Below the pieces are notes generated by a model. That model saw only the letters and a list, made by a program, of their open reading frames with translations, did no database searches and was not told the DNA's origin. A stretch of DNA of 64,000 nt from the NCBI GenBank assembly GCA_038380435.1, contig JAWZYU010000034.1:44268901-44332900 (forward strand), in the 5' to 3' direction. The DNA comes from Ryuthela nishihirai. Its lineage: Eukaryota > Arthropoda > Arachnida > Araneae > Heptathelidae. Shown here in pieces: positions 1 to 14,400 of this stretch. Every line of letters begins with the position of its first letter. The first letter of the stretch is position 1. Made by a program: the position numbers and the translations under genes.

Positions 1-2383
1 ATCAAATCTCTATTAGTTATCATCTAATTATATGTGTTGAAAGATGATAATTCCATTTAAAGAAAATTGAAGCAAAGATTTAAGTAGAATTAGGAGGTGG
101 AAGAACTGTACAGGGTTTGTGTAACTCTGGCAATTTTACTTATAGAACAACCTTCATTCCTACTTGCAAGAGTGTCTGAATTATTGCAACCATGTGGAGT
201 TCTTTTACCTTCATATTCTATCTAAACCTCTCTTTACACCTTTCTTTTAAACAGAAATAACATCTTTCAGCATAATTAGTTGGAATTAAAAAAACAAACA
301 ACTGTTTGTTGATCCATAACAGAGAGATAGATGAAAGTTCACCTTACTGAGGCTATCCATATATTAGTTTAAAAGATCTTAAATGAAGTACCAACAAGAA
401 ATGTTAGTAAGAGTAATATCAATTTGTAAATGAAACATTTTGACAGCTGCAATATATGGAAATATTGAAATCTTTTGATAATACAGCAATAAATAAATAA
501 ATTTTATTTTGCAATGCAAAAAATTTTATTCAGCTTCTGATACAATATGCAAAATATTGGTCATATCCACAAGAGTTTCTAAACTCACTAGTGGATATCA
601 TTTTAAAAGTACAGAATAGTTTTAATTTTGACTATGCCTGCGCATATAACTATATAACTTGGCATGAAAAATACTGGGCTCCTAGAAATTTCATTATGGC
701 ACCAATTTTTTAGCTTTATTTTATTGCACTTTTGATAGATAAAATCTTCAGCTGTGAACTTTTAACTGCTAGCCCAGTAAATTTCAGAAAATTGTCTGGC
801 TCTTAGCTCCATACAAAATTTTTGAGCCCTGATATAACTACTCTTATAAATTGATTGCATTGTCTTTTCAGAAGTTGATTGCATTGTCTTTTCAGTGAAG
901 CTATTACTGAAACAAAGAGCCATTGGAAAATAGTGATTTGTGAAACTAAAATTATATTAAAATTGTTCATTTTAAATATCGCCCATTACCTTTTATATGG
1001 ATTTAGATACTAGAACTGTTAGTAATGTGCCAATAGCTCTCCTTTTTTGAGTTAAAATTATAGTAATCGCACTGCTAATTGGCTAACCTTAACTGGTATG
1101 CTTTATTTCCTTGTGATCCAATACATTTCCTTCTTGGGACAAGGACTGTTTTTGAGCAGAACATGAAGACCAGGTCATCTCTAGAGTTAGTGTGAGACCT
1201 AAACATTTTCTCTAAAGAAAATTATGCTTTTGTACACTGTTTTCAAAAATTAACCTTAGAACTACCAACCAAGTCAATCAGACCCAGTTACGACTTTTCA
1301 AAATGTTGAGCAAAAACTGTTTTATATAAAAAATTGTGACTGTGTGAAATGATAAAAATAACAGTATGCCAGAAGCTTTTTTTTGGTAACTTCAATGAAA
1401 AGTTATTTGCTAATATGGCTGAAACTGCCAACAGGAGACCCAGTATAGATTTCCTTTATTAAAGAACTAAATTTGTGGGAAAAATAAGTTTTACCAATGA
1501 GTGGTATTTGTAAAGTATTGTATGAGTGTTTTTACCAATGAGTGGAAACTCATTTTTTCCACAAAATTATTTCTTGAATTATATGTCAATATCTGTGAAT
1601 TTATTATTCGATGATTTCCTTTATTATTTCTCATAAATAAATATTTTTGCCTAAATAAATAGCTATTTTCTTTTATAGTTAATCTATATAAAATATAAAT
1701 TAGTATAATAAATAAAATATAATTAAATGTTCTAATTTGGTCTTGATTAAAATTATAAAATTGGTGCTCGTGACTTTGAATACCTAATGAATGAACTCGA
1801 AGGAAAACTTTTTTCACTTATTCTTTTCATAGCTCACAAATCAAAAAAGGGCAACTGAAATTAATGTAATAATAAGTGTATATAATAATATTAGATGTAT
1901 ATGATAATATATATATACATTTCGAATTTTACTAAAATGTAGATTATCTGCTGATTTAATGATGGAATGAATTATTTATTGAAACATATTGTTAATTTAG
2001 ATCATAGTGTAAAAGTGATATCTACTTATTGAAATATTCTATTTTTATCACTTTAGTGAAGTATATTGATGAAGTTGTCAGATAGTAAATAGTAAATAAC
2101 TTCTAATCATTTTAAATATCCTAGTCATAATGAAGGAATTGGAACTCTTAATTTTTTTTTACTGGAGTTGGAAGAAAAAATTATCTGAGAAATTTGTGGC
2201 TATTCAAGAAGGAACTGGCCATTACAACTAAGTTGTACTGTACTTAAAACTAAAGGGTAGCCATTTAAAGATCTACTCTCAGATTTCTTTCATTTTCACC
2301 TGTAAAGTCTGAATTATAATTTCTTTTAATGTAGATATCTCATTGAAAGTAGTAAGTATATCTATGATTGATTTTTTTTACAG
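1..2383. other. AT-rich intronic or upstream DNA, no gene seen
   Basis: No coding exon, RNA gene or known repeat is recognised. A 24-base direct duplication ending in TTTTCAG sits at about 850-895. The missing first RNF25 exon could be here but no convincing one was found. Confidence 0.5.
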
Positions 2384-2455
2384 CATTCTTGAAACTGAAT
2401 TGGAGACATTGCATTCAATATATATTAATGAAATAGAAGTGAATTATGATTCATG
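2384..2455 (+). CDS. RNF25: RNF25 exon, start of RWD domain
   Basis: The exon follows a T-rich tract ending in TTTACAG and ends before GTAAG. It reads ILETELETLHSIYINEIEV, the first helix and strand of an RWD domain. It starts with the last base of a split codon, so at least one upstream coding exon is missing. Confidence 0.88.
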
Positions 2456-5400
2456 GTAAGACATTATTTAGGATTTTTTTTTTCTTATTTGATGTTAATT
2501 TATAGGTAAGATTGAAAATCAAATATTATAATAGAGTTATAATACTATATTATGATTGTTAGGCTGATCAGACAAGGTTGAAAGAGAAATAGCTGAAGCA
2601 AGCTTTTTTGTTTTGCAGTTATCTGTTTGTGGGATTTCATGATTATCTCCAACTACTTTAATTGTTTTAAACTTTATTGTACTTAATTGTAATATTATAT
2701 GTATAAATCTCCCCCCCCCCCCCCCCCTTTTTTTTTTTTGTAGAGCCTTGCCTATAAATTGGTTATTTTAAGTTTAATATTCAATGGCTAGTTAAAGTGA
2801 ATATTGTTGTAATAACACATAGGTATTTGTGATATTCAGAAAATTTATGCAGTCCAATAAACAAATGTTGATTGTATCACAGCTGTCAATAAAGTAAAGA
2901 ACAATTTTGTGTTTCAAGAATAAAATTGTGTAATATTACATTTCACTGGAATTTATACAAGGAAATTATTAACCAGTCTTTTTTGCTTGTTCACATGTAT
3001 ACCTTTGAACAAAAATGAATGTAATTTGTTATAACAAATTTGCAGTCAATTTATTTTCACTCCCAAATGGTCAGTATTACTATTGGGTATGTCTGATAGG
3101 TGCTGTCTGAAAATTCATCATCATCATCATCCTCAAGCAGCCATGGGCTACGGAGGTCCAACCAGACCGTGCAATTTAGTTCTCCAAGCAAGTCTATCCT
3201 GAGCTACATCTACTGCATCTGGCCACTGCACACCAATTCTAACAAGGTCCTGTTTGACATTGTCTGCCCACCGCATCCTAGGTCTCCCCTTCTTTCTGAG
3301 GCCTTTAGGCACACTGTTCATAACCCTATTCGCCAATCTATAATTATTCATACGGGCAACATGGCCAAACCAACGGAGTCTCTCTCTGCACAATATGCTG
3401 CTTAAAGGAGGTTGCAAACTCCTATGCCTAATCTCATCATTAGTTACAAAGTTGAACCACCTAATGCCCAAGATAATGCGTAAGCATCTGGAATCAAAAG
3501 CATCTAGTTTCCTGTTATCTTGTTTACAAAGTGTCCAAGTTTCACTACCATAACTAACCCTAGAAAGAACCAAACTATTGTACAGTCTAATTTTAGTCTT
3601 TAGGTGTATACGCCTATTTCTCCACACTCTCCATAGGTTCTTAAAAGTCCCGGCAGCAATCCCAATTCGTCTGTTAATCTCATGCCGCACATCACCATTA
3701 TCTGTTACATAGCTCCCAAGATAATTAAACTGTGACACCTGCTCAAGACTGCAACCATTCAGATTAACTGAATCACAGCCTGCCTGACCAATTTTCATCA
3801 CTTTAGTTTTCTCTCTGTTTATAACCAAACCTACTCTACTGCCAGTCTCATCAACAGCTCGAATGAAAGAGTTCATCTCATCAACATCATTTGCCAAAAG
3901 GGCTAAATCATCAGCATAATCCAAATCAGAAATTTTCGTATCTCCAGCCCATTTAAGGCCAAAATCTTTCCCTTGAAGTGAATTTCGCATAACATAATCA
4001 ATAACCAAGCTAAAGAGAAAAGGAGACAAAATGCACCCTTGTCGAACACCAGAAGTAATGCTAAACCAATTACTACAAGCCTTACCAACTCTCACACACG
4101 ACTCAGTGTTATTATAGAGAGCTTTCATTATGTTAACTAACTTGTCTGGTATACCATATGATCTCACAATCAACCACAAATTATGACGATCAACAGAGTC
4201 GAAAGCCTTTTTGAAATCAACAAAGCTAGCAACCAAAGGTTTCTGAAACTCTAAACATTTCTCAAGAATCTGCCTAAGTGAAAATATCTGATCCACACAT
4301 CCCCTACCACTTCTGAATCCACATTGCTCATCACGCAATTGACTGTCAACCAGATTCTTAATTCTATTAAGCACAATCATGGAAAGAACTTTACCTGGAA
4401 CAGAGAGTACGCTGATACCCCTATAGTTATCACAAGAACTGCGATCACCTTTTTTGAAAATAGGGATAACAATAGCTCTGGTAAAATCCTTAGGAACCAT
4501 GCCTTTATCATAAAAGATATTCAGAATTTCAGTCATCCAAGTGGTAACCGAAACATTCCCAGCTCTAAGCATTTCCGTAGTAATTTCATCTACCCCTGGG
4601 GATTTATGAAGTTTAAGTTTAGAAACAGCCAAAATAACTTCAGATTGTGTTATAGGTCCAACATTAAAGACACCAATGCATCTATCATCATTGCAGACTA
4701 TGAGAGTAGAACTAACTACATTGTTTAGAACATCACTGAAATGCTCAGCCCACCTAGCCATGACAGAATCCTCCCCTTCTATAACCTTACCTTGTTTATC
4801 CTTCAATCCTTGTATGCCTGTCCGTTTTCTACCACACAAAATTTTAACTATCTGGTACAGCTCTCTGCTGTTGTGCTGTCTAACCGCTTCCTCGGCTTTG
4901 TCAGCCAAACCATCAAGCCAAAGATTCTTATCAGCAGCTAACTGATCTACAATTTTATTAAGGTCTCTGTAATGCTTTCTATTAGGACTAGTAGGGTATT
5001 GATTAAGGGCATTCCTGCAGTTCTTTCTTTCAGAAATAAGCTCAAGTGCCTTATCACTCAGATAATTTTGCCTCTTCTGCTCCTTTTTTCCTAAAAGAGT
5101 ACTGTTAGTGTCCAAAAAAGCCTGTTTAAAATGATCCCATTCTTCCTCAACTTCAGTAGTAAGCAAACCATGACTGTCATAATGACTAAGTAACCTATCA
5201 TGGTAAGCTTTGGCTATAACTGGATCTTTCAGAGCTTCAGTATTAAAAGTAAATTTTTTAACCCTAGCACAACATTTTTTAAGTTTAAGTTGCAAGACAC
5301 TTTTAACAAGGTAATGGTCAGATCCAATTTCAGCTCCCCTATATGCCCTGGTATTCCTAACAGAACTAGCCCATTTGCTGTTAATTAATATGTAATCAAT

Positions 5401-8400
5401 CATATTCTTATGCAGCCCATCAGGTGAAACCCATGTGTACTTATGTATGTCGCGGTGTTTGTAATAAGTGTTAGGTATTCTGAATCCATTGAGTTTACTT
5501 ACCTGTAGGAGACGTTGCCCATTGCCATTGCAGCAACCAATACCAAAAGGGCCTATTACTCCTCCCCAAAGGGCAGAGTCAGTACCAACTTTGTCATTGA
5601 AGTCACCAAGAACAAGGGTAATATCTCCTTTCTTGACAGAATTCAAAATATCCTGAAGTTGTTCATAAAACCTATCCTTCTCATCCTCATCGGCATCCTC
5701 AGTGGGGGCATAACAGCAGATAACATTCAAGTCTTTAACGCTTGTCTGAAATTTTGCTGTAAGAAACCTTTCATTAATGCACTCATATCCTAGAAGAGCA
5801 TCACTAGCGTGTCTGCTGAGAAGCAGACCCACGCCTTGGTGATGCTTATTGTCGTCCCTTCCTGAAAAGAGAAATTTAAGATTATTTTTAAGAATCCAAC
5901 CTTTATCAGTCCATCTGGTCTCTTGCAAGCCGAGAATATCTAAATTATAACGGTGGAATTCTTGTGTGAGGATATCAAGAGAAAAAGCTCTGTGCAGAGT
6001 CCTCACATTCCAACTACCTATGGAGAGAAAATGGTTAGTGGGATGTTTAAAGAAACTATGTTTATTGAGAGAGGGAATGCCGACAATATCAAACAGCCCC
6101 CTAATCGCAGACATGGGGCAAAGACCCGTTCCCCCACTACTAAAGGCTGAAGCCATCTACACTGGAAGACTTCCTCCAATGTAGAATTTGACGATGCCAA
6201 TAGAAGCAAAGAGTTCAGGTTTCTGCGATGACCTCTGCTCAGGATTATCCACCAGCTGATAAACATATCCTGTGAATCTATTCACTTGGGGCTGTCAACC
6301 CACAAACAAACAGAAAACACAGCGGAAGACTTTCCCTCCACAGAAGCCCACCAGTGCAGCAAAATCAGGATCCATAATCAAGCTCATAGCCATATATCTG
6401 TCCAGTCCAGTAGGTTTATATGGTCATCACCAGGACCCTGTGTGGTTGACCACTCCTCAGCAGGGTAGAAAAAAAAGAAAACTAGCCATAGTTGTCCAGA
6501 TCAGTAGGCCACACTAATCTGGCAGCCCTCCCCTTCCGTTCACTTCCACAAGAGAGTATCTCTTTTGAAAGTTACTAACAGTCCGCACCACGAGAAGGCG
6601 GGGTCGGACATTAGGTGCTAGGCCTGGCCGGTTCTATGCATCATCACAGGGGATTGGTGCATAGCTCTCCTTCCAGTGACTACCTAGCTAAATTGCATAC
6701 CTCAAAAAATAATTTTTAAATATAAATTGTAACTTAAGGGGAACTTTTTCTTCCTCATTAAATTTTCTTAAGGAATGCAGTGTAATACTTTACATAATTA
6801 TTCCATAAAATATATTGATATATCTTTTCAAATTTTCAGGGGTTGCCTATCCTACTGCAATCTTTTGGAGCATATTTCCTTGTTCATTATGGAAATCTGT
6901 TCCATTCTGCCTATTATGTTAAGTAGTTTATTTAGACTGTATATGATCTGTTGTAATTTCTAAAAGGAAAAGAAGATGTAGTCACTAACCTTGCTGAATA
7001 TGGAGCCTTCCTTATATTTTATTTCCTTTGTAGATTTATCATTAACTTGTAGTGAATGATTCAAGTTTTTCAATAAGGTCATGATTCCTTTTCTCCTTTC
7101 CCAATCTCATACATATTGGTTAATAAGGGGTGAGAGTTGGTTCAGCCATTTTCATGCGAGGCTCATATGTAGTACCCAAGTTTGAGTCCCAACTGTTTAA
7201 GTGTTGAGATTTATCTCCACTCCACCCTGTCTTCAGTCAAAAAGGGAACACTGATGGGCTTGGAAAGGCCCAATTTTCAGATGGGGTGTTAAGCTGTGGC
7301 CATCTGTGATGAGAGCCATACCTTGTGTATATTAAGGAACATGCTAGATGGCCCTGATGAGAGGTTTCATCTGTCTCCTAACAGTTGTATAGTGTTTGTA
7401 CAGACCTTGCATATGTCCAATGAGGGGCGGGGGTGGTTCAGTCAGTAGCACACCAGGTTCGTAATCTGCAGTTTCTAGGTCTGAGTCCTAACTGGATCAG
7501 CATTGAGATTTATTATCTCCACAAAACTTCCTGCCCTCTGTCAGTAGGGGACACCAATGGACTTGGAAAGGCTGCCATCCATCAGATGAGACATAAAGCT
7601 GTGGCTCTGTATGTTGGAGAGCCATATGCTGTGCACATTAAAGAACATGCTTGGCGGCTTTGACAGGAGGCTACCATCTGTCTTCCAACAGCTGTTTCAG
7701 TGGGTCCCCTCCCACAACTTTCTCTGAGCCTTCAGGGTCCTTGTGACCTGGCCATTTAGGTGGTTGGTTATACCTCTGCAGAGTTAAAAGAAAAGCATGA
7801 AGGCAAAAATTGACCATTTAAGTCCAGATTAAAAGGTCAGATGATTTGGAAATTCTCCAAAGTACTCTATGTAAAGGTGAGAATTGAATTATTAAATTAA
7901 ATCACCTTATTCTTGATGGTAGAAGAGAGACTATTCATGTTAATTTTGAAAATGTAATTAGAATGCAACTTTTTTAAACCACTCTTTTTTAGATGAGTCA
8001 GAAGAGGGTGGTAAAAAGGGCATGCAACTCTCTTTTTTTTTCTTCTAAAAAATCACCTTTTTTATATATATATATAATCTTCAATTCCAACTTCGTTATT
8101 ACTCCAATAATGTTTTTATTGACCATAAAAATATTTATCTAGTGGTTTATATTCAATATAGGCTGTTTTATAATAATATTATTATTAGGGTTACTATTAA
8201 TATTCTAATTGTTTTATATTCATTATTTCAGTGGAATTCCAAATTCTATAGCTATACAGTTGTATCCCTCTACTGCAGATAATGTGGAAGAGCAGTATGT
8301 TCGATTGTCCCTAATATTTTTGCTCAAACCAGAGGTAATAAATTTTTTCTATTCAAACTAATAGTAATATAGAATATGCTTAAAATAAGTGTTTTTTTAT

Positions 8401-11400
8401 TTTGTAATAAGAAAGTATTATATACATATAAGTAGTGACTCTAATGATTTTTTTTAGAGTCACTACTTATATATAACAAGAAAGTTATAAGAATATTTTA
8501 TAATCTAGTCTCCTTTTTACCAAACTTTTTAAAACTGTGCATGCCTTTTGAACACATTATCATTACTTGTACAAAACCCTTAAGTTTTTACTATTCACTT
8601 ATATAATAGGACACATATCTTATGTAATAGGATGAAGATGAGTGTAGGGGGAAAAATTGTCTTGAACTAGGTGGCTTTTTTCCCCCTCTACATTCATTAT
8701 CCTGTTACATAAAACAGCTTGATAGTGGATAGATACTCAATAAATCAATGATGAGCTGTGAATTCATTTGTCTAAACCTTTAAGTTTATGGCATTAATAT
8801 CACTCCATAAATTTGTGAGAATTCATGATTTCCATCCCCTGAGTGTTTCAATGTTTACACAACTTTCACCCTCTGAATTATATAGTATTCATAGGGCTTA
8901 GCTTTCCACAATTAAAGTCAAATCGAAATTCACATTCTCAGGCTAAGCATAAAAGTTTTATCCTTTATAAGTGCAACTGTGGATATCTGCTACTTTTATA
9001 AATTTTGCCACTTTATTAATTGCTGGTAAGGAATTCAAGTTCATATCAAAAAGTTATGTATATATATATATTTTTTCTTTACATTTTAAACATCCATTGT
9101 TAGAGTGGCTCTTTTTTGGATGTGGGAAAGGCATCCAGATTCTTTTAGATTTGAAGGTTTTTGTCCTCAAAAGTTATTAGATATCCTTGGCCCCTTAGTT
9201 ACATGCCAGTTGCTTTACCAGTTGAGTTAAGATGGTGGCATTTCACACTTGCCTAAGTAAGGTATGGCAACTCGCATTGGTTGAAATTTTTAAACACTGT
9301 GAATTAATAAATTTTCATGGTTTTAAATACTGAATATTTTTGAAAATCAAGATTCAGGTGCATTTAAGTAAATTTGTTATTTTTACTATCAATTTCCCAA
9401 CAAAGGACATAAAGGTTACAGGGTTCGAATTTTGCTTTCAAATGGCACAGTTTTGAAGTTCACTTATTTGTAGGTCTTTGTATAATTATAGATGTGAAAA
9501 TAAAGAAAAAAAAATTGGCAAAGAAGATCGAAAGATGCAAAAACCAGTTGTAACCAAGAGATTGTCTCATAAGTTATAATAGGTTTAACCCTTTAACATT
9601 ATACAGACCAAGATTTACTATTAATTCTTCTGAATAATGATAATCCACTACTTTTTCTTCCCTTTCCTAGTCATTTAGGCTGCTGTGCACATTAAAGGGT
9701 TAAACAACAATTTTTTGTTTAACCCTTTAATATTTTTATAGTTCATTATATCTTTAGAAATGGCAAATGTAACAATGTGTCTTAGTATATAGTAAAAACT
9801 CAATATATTATCTCATGTTTCTATTAATATATCTATATTAATAGTCATATTTTAAAGCTTATGGTATGAGATAGTGTAAATTTTATATGTGTAATCCCCA
9901 TTTAATTTTGGTAATAAGGCTCTGTGTTTATTTAAATATAGTATCCGGACATTGTACCTGAAATAGTTATTCGTAATCCCAGAGGACTCTCTGATGAAGA
10001 AATAGATGGGTAAGTTATTATCTACTTAGTAAATAATAGTCATTGTTTTTACTATTAAGATTACCTTATATGTTATTTGCCATTAATTACTTGTAAAATA
10101 TTCAAGCATTCAAATGCTACAGAAAGGAAAACGTTTGAACTGTTTGATATTTAATACAGTATATTTTGAAATTAAATCAAAATTATTATGGTATTTAATG
10201 TCTGTAACATTTTGCATGAAATATATCTGTTTAATTTGAACTGAATTTTTCTAAAAGTTATTATTTTTGTTTTTTATATTTCTGTTTAATGATGAAAAAA
10301 AAAGTATGACTGGATTTTAGTTGTAGAAATTTTTTAAAACTGAAATTTAATTCATGTTTAGGATTACTGAAGACTTAGTCTCAAAGGCTGAGGAAAGGAA
10401 AGGTTGCACAATGCTATTTGAATTGATTGAGGTTGGTATATGCATAATCATTATTGAGAGCTTTTGTTATTAAATGTTGTTTTAAACATTCAATAATCTT
10501 CGTATTATTAATGTAAGAATCTAGGAGTTTGCACCTATTCTATGCTGACTTATGGTGAATTTATTTTCATAAGGAAAAACCTTGGTAACCACTTTTTTTT
10601 TGGAGGAGGGGGTGCTTAAAAAGCTGCATTTTTAACAATGAACCCTACCTGGTGGCCAAATGAATTTTCAAGTGGTTTCAGGTTGGTTGAGTTGCCCACC
10701 AGACTCATAATCCGATATTCCCAGATTCAAGTCACACTCATGGATTTGGAAAGGCCACTGTCCATCAAATGGTATGTTAAGCCTTGTGTACAAAATAACT
10801 GTATCCTGTGCTCATTAACCCTTCCAGGGCCCGGGCTGAAAAACAGGTTTCTATCTAGGGGCCAAGCTATTTTCTGCCTATTCTCAGGCAAAAAAAACTT
10901 TATAACTTTTTTGCCAAATAACTAATGCTGATTAATTTGGCATGTTGTATGCCAAATTAATCAGCATTTAATTCTGGATTTTCTGAAAACCAAGTATTTA
11001 ACAAAAAAGACAATATATTTTATTTTAATAGGACTTTTTTAGAGTCATGTAGTAAAAAATGCATCTGACAACACAAATAAAAATTTATTAAAAAAAAAAC
11101 TAATAGACAAAAATGAATGTAATGCACATGAATAGAATGACTATATATTTCTGAATAACAAAAAAAAAATTTTTTTGGTTTTAAGTAAATATTTTTCTGG
11201 TTTTGTAATTTTTTTCTTGGTACCATACTTTGAGAAAATTCCAGGTTTTGAGCCAATTGTGCTAAGTCAAATAAACAAGTCAACTTTAGAATTTTTAAAA
11301 AAAATAACCAATCAACAGAAATAGATCATGTTATATACGAAATTAAACAGAATTTAATTACGAATTTTATGAAAATAAATAATATAAATAAATTTGCAAG

Positions 11401-14400
11401 CATATTGATTTTAATAAGCCTTTTTCAATGTGATATGGTGAAAAAAAAGATCGCACTATACAATTAAGGCTTCATTTTGGAAAATCTGCTGAATAAAAAT
11501 AATTAAATTATATATTTATCGAAAGGAAATTTCCTCCTGAATAATATAATATTCACCTGAAATATGACTTTTATTTTTTTTCAGTATCGTATATTTTAAA
11601 TACAGCCAGTGTTATACAATGTGACTTGGCCTTCTCATATTCACAGGATTTTCTGAACTGCTTATGAAATAGAAAACAAATTTCCTTGGCTGCTTTTTTT
11701 TATTAAATATCATGTATTTTTTCTTTGGGTGTTGAAGTTTGGTGATCTTGACTAAGTGCAGAAAGGTTTGTGCACCAAGAACCAGCCCTTCCCGAAATTG
11801 CCCTCCCAAATGATGGCCGATTTCTGTAGCAAGGAAGTCTATTTCCTTCCGTATCCAACATATTCAATTTTAGAAAATGGTACAAGCTCAAAAGTTTTTT
11901 TTATTAAAAAACCACGAAATAATAAAAGAAAAATTACATATAACCTAAATGGGATTAATAAATAATATATCCGCAACAACTTTTAAGCCGGCTTCCGATC
12001 TAGCCAACCCGGAAAGATATATCAGTAATTTATAAATCAGCCGATCTAAAAATCGCTAACTAACAGAACTAAATCTACAGAAATTAATTTGCTTCCATAT
12101 CCAAGACTTCATTTATTTTCAGAAAATGATATTAGATCAGAGTTTTACTGGAAAAGTAAATAAATAATAAAAATTAACATATAGCCTAATGCGATGTTAA
12201 TATCCACAGCCACAAGTTGTAGGCTGGCCATACGATATAACATAACTATGAAAAAAATCAATACTTATCGATCAGCCAAAAGATCACTAATTTCCAAAAA
12301 TAAATCTACTGAAATGAAAGCTAACTAAGGTTTAAATATGAAAAAAAAATACCTACTTGACAAAGAGTATCCAATATGCTGGACCAAAACTGAAAAAAAT
12401 ACAGCACACAGAACAACAGAGATATTATGTTTCAGCCACCTACATCTTGTTGACTCAGTGAAGCATAACTAATTAAATGCAGCTGCAACCAGAACTTCTA
12501 AGAAGGATGTATTTACTTCCAGTTTCTATTTGAAGGCAGGAAAGATGCATAGAATGCTGGGAAAAATGATAAAAGTAACTTGGGAATACTGAAATACGTT
12601 TGTGACAGAAAAGAGTGTGAAACGGAAAAAAAATTGCGGTACGTATTTTGTAATTACTTCCAAAATCTACGGTTTTTAAAAATAGCAGTTTTTTTATTTT
12701 TAGGAGATTTTCGAAAATTCAAAGAAAAATTTGTTGATGATAGCTCAAATAAAACTTATGAGCTTAAATCAGAAGGTTGCTTCAGCGAATAGGAACATTA
12801 ACAAGTAAATCGGCAATACCGTTTAGTGCTTCTAAAAAATGGCAATCAGATGGCTTTATAAAATTATTTATATTGTAGTTTAGTAAAATACGCATCAAAT
12901 TGAAAAACAAAATATTATTTTTGAAGCCTGAATTATATATTTTTATAAGATATATGTTAAAAAAAATTGCAATGGTAATTTTTATTTTTTAAAAATCGAT
13001 ATATTTTTGTTGTACTAAGACCGTATGCATACGTCATCAACACTCGCAATTCAGATTCTCTGTACGTATACATATGGGTTAGTCCCTGGAAGGTTTAAAG
13101 GAACACTGGATAGCCTTGACAGCAGGCTTCCATCTGTCCCTAATAGCTGTCCATTGTATCCCTTTGCTCTACCCAACTCCGAGCTGTTAGTGCCTTGGTG
13201 ACCAGCCATTTAATCCATTGCATTCACAAAAGTGCTCCGAGGTAAAATAACCAAATCACACCACATGAAATAATCAAATATCATGTCTACACAATTTTCA
13301 GTAAACATATGATCTAGATAAGTGGGTAAACATTATATTGTATTGCATTTCTTCAAAGTACATTTGAAAACTGTTTTTTTACATACAGTTTCTGGAGAAT
13401 GAATTGCCACTTCTATTAGTGGATGTTCCTCTTCAAACTAGAAAGCATATAACATGATGAACCACCTCCACATTTTGCCAGACAGGTTGCAAGGTACTTG
13501 AATGAAAATTATCATGGAAATTGGATAGGTTGAGGATCAATTGCATATTCAGTTGGGTTGCCAGACCTGATTCCATTAAACTTTTTATATGGGGTTGTAT
13601 GAAGTCTGAGGTATACCATGATGGACAACTGGAAATGTGGCAAGTTACTAGTGGGTATAACTGAAGTCACTTTGTGAATAGGACACAATGTGCAAATATT
13701 TCGAAATATGAGATTGTCAGTTGAGTGATGCCTAGCAGCATGTATTCTGGCCATAGGTGTCATTTTGAAAATGTAATTTAGTTGTAAACCTCTGTGTTAA
13801 TAATAAAAGCATTGCAATGGAAATTTGTTGCACTCAGGTAATGCTATAGTAGAACATAATTCGGTAATGGTAACAGATCAAACTTTTTTTGTATGACATT
13901 TGTTGATCCAAATAAGAATGAAATATGGACATGACATTTGCCCATTTTGTCATGGAATATCTTATATATGAATGCATATTCAAGTGTTGTAACTGTAACC
14001 CATTTAATTGTGTTAGTATACGAAATAAAATATTTCATCAGTAGGTAGCAACACAAACCAGAAGAGGTTTTAAGTTTTTGATCAATTTGAAATAAATGAG
14101 AAATGTGAAATAAAGAGTATTAACACACTGAGTCAAGCTGTTCATTAATGAATGTAGTTGAAAATATTGTAACTGTGCATACATCATACTATAATACAAC
14201 TGAGGATTATGTTTCCTAATGATGTTGAAAAACAAATGACAAATTAATAGCTTATTACTCAAAATAATATAATAAAGTATTTTTTTCATATGTATAAATA
14301 AAAAATAATATATCTATGAATAAAAATAAATGATATGTTTCTGAAGGCAAAAAAAAAAACATTAAGAAAATGATTTAAGTTTCATTAAAGAAAAAATATA

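Noticed and set aside
1491..1817. Minus-strand ORF of 108 residues
   Set aside because: Low-complexity AT-rich composition (Ile, Asn, Tyr, Phe), no homology, and sits in a non-coding stretch.
3100..5793. Several plus-strand ORFs of 60-134 residues
   Set aside because: All are shadows antisense to the intact RTE ORF.
6018..6266. Possible RTE ORF1 of 82 residues
   Set aside because: It overlaps the start of the main ORF in another frame and has no recognisable motif. It is mentioned but not called.
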